A stretch of DNA of 33,567 bases from an uncultured Clostridia bacterium (lineage in GTDB: Bacteria; Bacillota; Clostridia; Oscillospirales; Acutalibacteraceae), in contig CAMVDB010000018.1 in assembly GCA_947166135.1 (NCBI GenBank), positions 1 to 33,567 of the forward strand, in the 5' to 3' direction. Positions within the stretch are counted from its first letter, which is position 1. Every line of letters starts with the position of its first letter. The position numbers and the translations under genes were made by a program. The notes beneath the pieces are model-generated. The model worked only from the letters and a program-made list of their open reading frames with translations. It made no database searches and was not told the DNA's origin. Below are positions 6,993 through 12,716 of this stretch, piece by piece.

Positions 6993-7313
6993 TTATGCGT
7001 TCTTTTTCTTGAAAAGCGCGGCTTTGATAATGCCCTTCGGGTCTTTGATGAGCAGGATCACCAGCCAGATGATCAGCCCAAACGCGACGACGGACAGACC
7101 GAGGAACAGGTCGTTCAGCATATCCGCGGGAGCCGGCGAGAAGTATTCGGCGCCCAGCTCAGCGTACTCAAAGATGGCGTCGACCAGCCACATCAGCGAA
7201 GCGCCCCAGAACATCCAGCAGAGGATCCCGAGCTTCATTTCATTCTTCGGTGCGTTTTTGTACCAGATGATCGTGCAGATGATCGCGGCGAAAACGGAAG
7301 TCAACAGTGTCAT
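6993..7313 (-). CDS. Small three-helix membrane protein, unknown function
   Basis: A 106-residue protein with hydrophobic segments at about residues 2-18, 28-49 and 67-91 and a basic tail (KDPKGIIKAALFKKKNA), which places the C-terminus in the cytoplasm by the positive-inside rule. I do not recognise a named family. It starts 10 bases after the gene ending at 7324, with GAGGTCG upstream of its ATG, so the two form an operon from the promoter at 7785-7813. The two proteins share an acidic mid-region and helix placement and may act together in the membrane (inference). Confidence 0.7.
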   Translation of the reverse strand: MTLLTSVFAAIICTIIWYKNAPKNEMKLGILCWMFWGASLMWLVDAIFEYAELGAEYFSPAPADMLNDLFLGLSVVAFGLIIWLVILLIKDPKGIIKAALFKKKNA

Positions 7314-7323
7314 ACAATCGACC

Positions 7324-7746
7324 TCAGCTTTCGGACGAGGCGAGCCTTTTGGCTTCCTTCTCGGCTCTCTTTTCGATCAGCGTGGTCACGCCGACGATGC
7401 CGAGCCATACAACAGTGACGAGAGCCGCCATCGAGACGCCGACCGTCGTCATCTCATGTATCATCTGTGCGGCGTCTGCGGGATCGGACGCGGCAGTCAG
7501 GAACGGGAAGAACGGAACGATCTCGCCGTGCCAGATATGCTCGAACATCAGTAGCGCGCTGCCGCCCCAGAGCATTCGGTTGAGCCATTTTAGTTTGCGG
7601 GAGAAGGGGATCTTCTGCGCTGCTTCGGTCTTTACGCCGTTGAAGCTTACCTTCAGCTCCTGCTGTTCCTTTTCCTTCTTCTCAATGATCTTTGTCGCGA
7701 CGGTGGTGATCACCGCTTCAGTTGCTGCTACGAGAAAACACGCCAT
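7324..7746 (-). CDS. Small membrane protein, unknown function
   Basis: A 140-residue protein. The ATG at 7744-7746 is chosen because GGAGGTGC lies 4 bases upstream; an upstream ATG would add 12 residues and lacks such a site. An N-terminal helix (about 2-21) is followed by a charged stretch rich in Lys and Glu (IIEKKEKEQQE), then a hydrophobic region (about 58-80) and a last helix (about 100-123) with a charged KRAEKEAKR tail. No named family is recognised. It is the first gene of a two-gene operon with the protein at 6993-7313. Confidence 0.7.
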   Translation of the reverse strand: MACFLVAATEAVITTVATKIIEKKEKEQQELKVSFNGVKTEAAQKIPFSRKLKWLNRMLWGGSALLMFEHIWHGEIVPFFPFLTAASDPADAAQMIHEMTTVGVSMAALVTVVWLGIVGVTTLIEKRAEKEAKRLASSES

Positions 7747-7784
7747 AAAAGCACCTCCGAAAACTATTGTATCTCTATACACTT

Positions 7785-7813
7785 ATCGTACAGGAAAAAA
7801 CAACTTTTGTCAA
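7785..7813 (-). promoter_or_regulatory. Promoter of the two-gene membrane operon
   Basis: Minus-strand TTGACA (7808-7813), a 17-base spacer and TACGAT (7785-7790). The -35 is perfect and the -10 is imperfect. Confidence 0.5.
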
Positions 7814-7830
7814 TATCCCAAAGCGCTGAT

Positions 7831-7876
7831 AATCGGGAAATAAAGCTGTAATAAATATGAGTAAATCGGGAAATAA
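7831..7876 (+). repeat. 13-base direct repeat upstream of hypB
   Basis: AATCGGGAAATAA occurs at 7831-7843 and again at 7864-7876, start to start 33 bases (about three helical turns). Both copies lie between the divergent promoters, so they could be paired regulator sites. Confidence 0.5.
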
Positions 7877-7884
7877 TCTTCTTC

Positions 7885-7896
7885 GCGCAGCTGCGC
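7885..7896. promoter_or_regulatory. Palindrome just upstream of the hypB -35
   Basis: GCGCAGCTGCGC is a perfect 12-bp palindrome ending 8 bases before the -35 box. It is a candidate operator. It does not resemble the NikR half-site pattern (GTATGA). Confidence 0.35.
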
Positions 7897-7904
7897 ATGT
7901 TTGC

Positions 7905-7933
7905 TTGACTTTTCATAGTCCCTTTGTTACAAT
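7905..7933 (+). promoter_or_regulatory. Promoter of the hypB operon
   Basis: TTGACT (7905-7910), a 17-base spacer and TACAAT (7928-7933). The usual start, about 7 bases past the -10, falls on the A of the hypB ATG (7940), so the mRNA would be leaderless. Confidence 0.6.
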
Positions 7934-7939
7934 TGAAGC

Positions 7940-8602
7940 ATGAAAACAGTACTGATTAAAGAGGATATTATTTCCCGAAATAACGAACGTGCAAGGGAAG
8001 TAAGAGCCCTCACGCGAGAAAAGAAAATATACTATATCAACGTGATGTCGTCGCCCGGCGGCGGGAAGACCACCTTGCTTACGAAGCTGATCCCCGCTCT
8101 TGGCGACAGCCTGCGTATCGGCGTGATCGAAGCGGATATCGATTCCGACAAGGACGCGGTCACGATCGAAGAAGCGACCGGAGCGCGCACCATCCAGATG
8201 CATACCGGCGGCGCCTGTCACATCACCTGCCAGATGAGCCTCGAAGCACTCGAGGCACTGGGTGTGGACGGGCTTGATGTTGTGTTCCTTGAGAACATCG
8301 GCAACCTCGTCTGCCCGGCTGAGTTCGATACCGGCGCCGACTTGAATCTGGTGCTTTTGAGCGTACCTGAGGGAGACGACAAGCCGCTGAAATATCCGCT
8401 GATGTTCGAGGTGGCTTCCGCTGTAGCGGTCACGAAGCTTGACGTAGCTCCGATCTTCGACTTCGATCGGGAGAGAGCGGTGCAGAACATCCGTAAGCGC
8501 AACGGGAACGCGGATGTGTTCTTTGTGTGCGCAAAGAGCGGCGAGGGCGTCGCGAAGCTTGCGGATTATCTGCTTCAAAAGATCAGGGCAGCGAAAGAGT
8601 AA
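7940..8602 (+). CDS. hypB: HypB-type nickel-insertion GTPase, first paralogue
   Basis: A 220-residue SIMIBI-class GTPase. It shows the P-loop SSPGGGKTT (37-45), switch stretch EADIDSD (64-70), the metal site Cys93-His94 in GGACHIT and Cys125 in ENIGNLVCPAE, and the base-recognition variant TKLD. HypB normally binds Ni at the dimer interface and passes it, with HypA, into [NiFe] hydrogenase. The N-terminal CxxCGC nickel motif of E. coli HypB is absent. Oddities are an extra Cys97 near the metal site, and no clear ribosome site before ATG 7940. The N-terminus lines up with that of the next gene, which supports this start. First gene of a four-gene operon. Confidence 0.9.
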   Translation: MKTVLIKEDIISRNNERAREVRALTREKKIYYINVMSSPGGGKTTLLTKLIPALGDSLRIGVIEADIDSDKDAVTIEEATGARTIQMHTGGACHITCQMSLEALEALGVDGLDVVFLENIGNLVCPAEFDTGADLNLVLLSVPEGDDKPLKYPLMFEVASAVAVTKLDVAPIFDFDRERAVQNIRKRNGNADVFFVCAKSGEGVAKLADYLLQKIRAAKE

Positions 8603-8618
8603 ACCTGCGAGGTGTGCG

Positions 8619-9275
8619 ATGCAAGAAGTCAGAACGATTTTATTATCAAAGAGCGTTTTTGAAGATAACGACCGCGAGGCTGACGTGCTGCGTGAACGCC
8701 TGCGTGAGAAGGGTGTGTGTCTTGTCAACGTGATGTCCTCACCCGGCAGCGGGAAGACGACGCTCCTCGTATCACTGATTCGTCGGCTTAGTGAGAGGTA
8801 CCGCGTCGGTGTGATGGAGGCGGATATCGACTCGGATGTGGACGCCGTGACCGTGGCGCGTGAGACGGGCTGCCGCTCCGTCCAACTTCACACGGACGGG
8901 ATGTGCCATCTCGACGCGGGGATGACCGAACAGGGGCTTCGGGAACTCGGCGACGGACTCGATATTATTTTCCTGGAGAACGTCGGCAATCTTGTTTGTC
9001 CCGCGGAATATGATACCGGCGCGAACTTTAATGTTGTTATCTTGTCCGTCCCCGAGGGTACGGATAAACCGCTGAAATACCCGCTCGTGTTCGAGAACAG
9101 CGATCTGGTCATCGTCAGCAAGATCGACGCACTGCCGTATTTTGATTTTGATATCGAAGAATGTAAAAGCTACGTCGGTAAACGGAACGGCGCGGTCGAG
9201 GTGATCCCCGTCTCCGCTAAGACCGGCGAGAATATGGAAGCACTTGAAAACTGGTTTATCAATAAGTTGAATTGA
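8619..9275 (+). CDS. hypB: HypB-type nickel-insertion GTPase, second paralogue
   Basis: A 218-residue second HypB, starting at ATG 8619 behind GCGAGG, 16 bases after the first copy. It shows the P-loop SSPGSGKTT (40-48), EADIDSD, metal ligands Cys96-His97 in DGMCHLD and Cys127 in ENVGNLVCPAE, and base-recognition SKID. The metal site is closer to canonical HypB (CHLDA) than that of the first copy. The two proteins are similar over their full length but clearly diverged, so the duplication is old or the two were separately acquired. HypB works as a dimer, so a heterodimer is possible (inference). Confidence 0.9.
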   Translation: MQEVRTILLSKSVFEDNDREADVLRERLREKGVCLVNVMSSPGSGKTTLLVSLIRRLSERYRVGVMEADIDSDVDAVTVARETGCRSVQLHTDGMCHLDAGMTEQGLRELGDGLDIIFLENVGNLVCPAEYDTGANFNVVILSVPEGTDKPLKYPLVFENSDLVIVSKIDALPYFDFDIEECKSYVGKRNGAVEVIPVSAKTGENMEALENWFINKLN

Positions 9276-9285
9276 GGGTTGAGTT

Positions 9286-12150
9286 ATGCCGAAACAAAAT
9301 GAATTCATCATCAGCAAATACCAAAATGAAAAGGATTTTCAGAAGAATTACGCGAAGCTCGGTAAGAAGATCACCGACGTCGTAAAACACAAGCTCGGCG
9401 GCGTGACCGCGAATGACCCCGAATACTGGGGACTTCGAGAGATGCTCACCCCCGAGATGGTCGACATGCTCAATAAGATGAAGGTGCGCAAGCACTATAC
9501 GCTGGATGACCTCATCAAGCTCCATAAGGGCGTTGATCCCAAGCATGTGGAGGAGGTCTACGAGCAGATGTCGGTCATCGGAATCATCGAGTACGACTAC
9601 GGCGACAATTATACCCATAACCTCAAGGATGATCACCCGATCCCGAACGCCCCGAAGATCAAGCGCTATAAGCTGTCGTTCTTCGTTCCCGGCAGCGCGG
9701 AGCTGTTCAACTCCTCCGTCGATAGGATCGAGAAGAATCCGGCAGTCACCTCGTTCTTTGAGCGGATGACCTTCATCCCGCTCGCGGGTATCACCCAGAT
9801 GGTCGCGCCCGGCGGCATGGGTATCGGCATGCATGTTATCCCGGTCGAGAAAGCGATCGACGCCCAGCAGGAGGCGATCACGCTCGAGCGTATCTCTTAC
9901 TGGCTCGACAAATACGAGGGACATATCGCCGCGGGTATCTGCTCCTGCCGCGCCTCCCGCGCCGTGCTCGGCGACGGCTGTACCGACGACGTGAACGACT
10001 GGTGCGTCCAGCTCGGCGACATGGCGGATTATGCGGTCGAGACCAACCGCGCGCATTATATTACTAAGGAACGCGCGCTGGAGATCTTTGAGCTTGCCGA
10101 GAAAAACGGTTATGTCCATCAGATCACCAACATCGACGGTGAGAACAAGATCTTCGATATCTGTAACTGCAACGTGCGTATCTGTAACGCTCTGCGTACC
10201 AGTATGCTGTTCAATACGCCCTACCTCTCGCGCAGCGCCTATACCTCAAAGGTCGACAGGAACAAGTGCGTAGCCTGCGGAAAGTGCGTTGAGATCTGTC
10301 CCGCCGGCGCGGTCAAGCTCGGACAGAAGCTGTGCAAAAAGGACGGCTCCGAGGTGAAGTACCGCCACTCTATCCTGCCCGACAAGGTTCGTTGGGGCGA
10401 ATACGCGTGGGATGAGAATTACCGCGATACACAGGTTGCCTCCAATACTTTTGACAAGGGCAGCTCGCCGTGTAAGGCTGCGTGTCCCGCTCATGTGCCG
10501 ATCCAGGCATATCTCGCTCTCGCAAAAGAGGGTAAGTACCGCGAGGCGCTCGCAATGATCAAGACAGAGAACCCCTTCCCGTCTGTCTGCGGCAGAGTCT
10601 GCAATAAGCGCTGTGAGGACGCCTGCACCAGAGGCACGATCGACGCGCCCGTTTCCATCGACGCGGTCAAGAAGTTCGTTGCCGATCTTGAGCTTGCCGA
10701 CAAGGATCGCTTCGTCCCCGAAAAGCTCGTGCAGTCCGTCTACGGCAAGTGGGATGAGAAGATCGCTATCATCGGCGGCGGTCCCGCCGGTCTGAGCGCG
10801 GCGTATTATCTTGCTGAGATGGGTTATACCCCGACGGTGTTTGAGAAGAACGCCGTCCCGGGCGGTATGCTCACCTACGGTATCCCCGGCTATAAGCTGG
10901 AGAAGGATGTTATCGAAGCTGAGATCGACGTGCTCCGTAAGCTCGGCGTAGTAATAAAGTGCGGCGTGAACGTCGGTGAGGATATCACCATCGATCAGCT
11001 CCGCAAAGAGGGCTACAAGGCGTTCTATATCGCCATCGGCTGCCAGGGCGGCAAGCGCCCCGGCGTGAAGAATGATACCGCCGAGGGTACGGATATCGCC
11101 GTTTCGTATCTCAGAGACAGCTATGAGCACCGCGCAAGCTTTACCGGCGACGTTGTGGTCGTCGGCGGCGGTAACGTAGCGGTAGACTGCGCGAGAAACT
11201 CCCATCGTTTAGGTGCTGCAAGCGTGAAGATGTTCGCGCTCGAATCGCGCGATATCATGCCCGCGTCGAAAGAGGAGATCGCCGAGACCCTCGAGGAAGA
11301 TATCGCTATCGAGAACGGCTGGGGTCCGAAGGAGATCCTCACCGACGAAAGCGGCAAGGTTACCGGCATCATCTTCAAGCGCTGTACCTCCGTCTATAAC
11401 GCCGAGGGTAAATTTGCTCCCGTATACGACGAGAACGACACCGTACAGGTGAAAGCTGACAAGATCGTGTTTGCGATCGGTCAGAGCATTGAGTGGGGTA
11501 AGATGCTCGATGGTACCAAGGTAGAGTTCTGGCACGGCAATTACCCTGTCGCGGATAAATTCACCTACCAGACCGCTGAGGAGGATATCTTCGTCGGAGG
11601 CGACGTCTACACCGGACCGAAATTCGTGATCGACGCGATCGCTGCGGGTCACGAGGCGGCTGAGAGCCTGCATCGCTTTGTCCGTCCGAAGGCGCATATG
11701 ACCATCGGCAGGAACAAGCGCGCCTATACGCCGCTTGACGTCAACGACATCTCCGTGCCTGATTACGATCATGCCGGTCGTCAGGAGGCGGGAATGGACA
11801 ACAGCGAGGATCATCGTATCTCCTTCAAGGACCTGCACAAGACGCTGACTGCCGAGCAGGTTAAGATCGAGACCTCCCGCTGCCTGTCCTGCGGCGCTTC
11901 CTACGTTGATCCCAACAAGTGTATCGGCTGCGGCCTGTGTACCACCAAGTGTCAGTTCGACGCGATCCACCTGATCCGTGACAATCCGAAGTGCTCCGAT
12001 ATGCGCGTAGCCGAGGATAAGGTTACGGGGCTGCTGAAATATCAGGCTGCCCGAGTCTGCAAGATTATCGCGAACTCCGGCTCCGAGGATGCGAAGATCA
12101 TGCGCGAGAAACGCAGGGCGTGGAAAAAGGCGCAGAAGGAATCTAAATAA
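9286..12150 (+). CDS. Multidomain Fe-S/FAD/NAD(P) oxidoreductase, GltD-like
   Basis: A 954-residue protein starting behind GAGGGTTGAG. An N-terminal region of about 320 residues holds a winged-helix-like part (about 55-110) and a cysteine set: C219, C221, C232, C240, C293, C295, C300. A ferredoxin motif CxxCxxCxxxCP is at 328-339. A GltD/DPD-type Fe-S domain follows (C396, C400, C435, C439, C443, C447), then FAD-binding GGGPAG (497-502), NAD(P)-binding GGGN (627-630) and the FAD C-terminal VGGDVYTG (about 770). A last ferredoxin domain spans C866-C889. It should move electrons between NAD(P)H, FAD and several Fe-S clusters in the cytosol. Its place between hypB and hypA links it to nickel handling or to a Ni enzyme. 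Partner unknown; not a glutamate synthase large subunit. Confidence 0.82.
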   Translation: MPKQNEFIISKYQNEKDFQKNYAKLGKKITDVVKHKLGGVTANDPEYWGLREMLTPEMVDMLNKMKVRKHYTLDDLIKLHKGVDPKHVEEVYEQMSVIGIIEYDYGDNYTHNLKDDHPIPNAPKIKRYKLSFFVPGSAELFNSSVDRIEKNPAVTSFFERMTFIPLAGITQMVAPGGMGIGMHVIPVEKAIDAQQEAITLERISYWLDKYEGHIAAGICSCRASRAVLGDGCTDDVNDWCVQLGDMADYAVETNRAHYITKERALEIFELAEKNGYVHQITNIDGENKIFDICNCNVRICNALRTSMLFNTPYLSRSAYTSKVDRNKCVACGKCVEICPAGAVKLGQKLCKKDGSEVKYRHSILPDKVRWGEYAWDENYRDTQVASNTFDKGSSPCKAACPAHVPIQAYLALAKEGKYREALAMIKTENPFPSVCGRVCNKRCEDACTRGTIDAPVSIDAVKKFVADLELADKDRFVPEKLVQSVYGKWDEKIAIIGGGPAGLSAAYYLAEMGYTPTVFEKNAVPGGMLTYGIPGYKLEKDVIEAEIDVLRKLGVVIKCGVNVGEDITIDQLRKEGYKAFYIAIGCQGGKRPGVKNDTAEGTDIAVSYLRDSYEHRASFTGDVVVVGGGNVAVDCARNSHRLGAASVKMFALESRDIMPASKEEIAETLEEDIAIENGWGPKEILTDESGKVTGIIFKRCTSVYNAEGKFAPVYDENDTVQVKADKIVFAIGQSIEWGKMLDGTKVEFWHGNYPVADKFTYQTAEEDIFVGGDVYTGPKFVIDAIAAGHEAAESLHRFVRPKAHMTIGRNKRAYTPLDVNDISVPDYDHAGRQEAGMDNSEDHRISFKDLHKTLTAEQVKIETSRCLSCGASYVDPNKCIGCGLCTTKCQFDAIHLIRDNPKCSDMRVAEDKVTGLLKYQAARVCKIIANSGSEDAKIMREKRRAWKKAQKESK

Positions 12151-12527
12151 TGCATGAACTCGGTATCATAGTCAAGGTGCTCGATGAGGTCGATGAGGTC
12201 GCCGCGGAGTATAAGGCGCAGAAGATCCTCAAGGTCACCATGGAGGTGGGCGAGGTCAGCACCATCGTGCCCGATCTGTTCACCGACGCCTTTGACTGGG
12301 CGAAGAAAAAGACTCGCTTCGCACAGGATGCAGAGCTCGAGATGATCATCATCGAGGGACGGACGTACTGTGAGAACTGTGGCGAGACCTACAGAACCAC
12401 TGAGCACGGGAAGAAGTGCCCCTACTGCGGCAGTCACGAGACCTATCTTCTCACGGGCGATCAGGTGATCATCAAGGATATTGCGGCGGTCTTTGATGAT
12501 GAAGGACAACCCTCAATAAATGAATAA
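12150..12527 (+). CDS. hypA: HypA nickel metallochaperone
   Basis: A 125-residue protein with the invariant start MHE, whose His2 is the nickel ligand, and a zinc-binding pair CxxC...CxxC at C74, C77, C90 and C93. Family length is about 115. HypA receives nickel and, with HypB, loads the hydrogenase large subunit. Its ATG overlaps the last base of the previous stop (TAATG), so translation is likely coupled to the oxidoreductase. It is the last gene of the hypB operon and is followed by a terminator. No hydrogenase, urease or other nickel enzyme is in the window, so its client is unknown. Confidence 0.92.
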   Translation: MHELGIIVKVLDEVDEVAAEYKAQKILKVTMEVGEVSTIVPDLFTDAFDWAKKKTRFAQDAELEMIIIEGRTYCENCGETYRTTEHGKKCPYCGSHETYLLTGDQVIIKDIAAVFDDEGQPSINE

Positions 12528-12533
12528 AAACTA

Positions 12534-12557
12534 AAAGCCTCCTTTTCGGGAGGCTTT
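12534..12557 (+). terminator. Terminator of the hyp operon
   Basis: AAAGCCTCC (12534-12542) and GGAGGCTTT (12549-12557) form a 9-bp stem. The following stretch is moderately T-rich. Confidence 0.65.
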
Positions 12558-12627
12558 CAGTTATTTGACCAAATCTTTTATACAGTTTTGATAATTGATC
12601 GTGACAGTCATTTACGGAAAAAGATTC

Positions 12628-12656
12628 TTGTGTGTAACGGCTTTTTCTGATAAAAT
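12628..12656 (+). promoter_or_regulatory. Promoter of the dockerin protease gene
   Basis: TTGTGT (12628-12633), a 17-base spacer ending in TGA, and TAAAAT (12651-12656). The predicted start is near 12663. Confidence 0.5.
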
Positions 12657-12661
12657 ATGAT

Positions 12662-12688
12662 AGAATCAGATGAAAAATATCTGATTCT
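12662..12688 (+). promoter_or_regulatory. Stem-loop at the 5' end of the protease mRNA
   Basis: AGAATCAGAT (12662-12671) and ATCTGATTCT (12679-12688) pair perfectly over 10 bp with a GAAAAAT loop, and TTTTG follows. The stem begins at the predicted transcription start, so it may protect the RNA 5' end or act as a weak attenuator. Confidence 0.5.
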
Positions 12689-12716
12689 TTTGAAATTCCC
12701 TAAGGGAGTGTGTTTT

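Noticed and set aside
9259..11970. Several long minus-strand frames (286, 319 and 253 codons) opposite the oxidoreductase
   Set aside because: The plus-strand frame carries all Fe-S, FAD and NAD(P) motifs. The minus frames are shadows without ribosome sites or motifs.
9286..12150. Glutamate synthase small subunit (gltD) as a direct name
   Set aside because: The central part is GltD-like, but the protein is twice the usual length, has extra N- and C-terminal Fe-S domains, lacks a large-subunit neighbour and sits among nickel chaperones.
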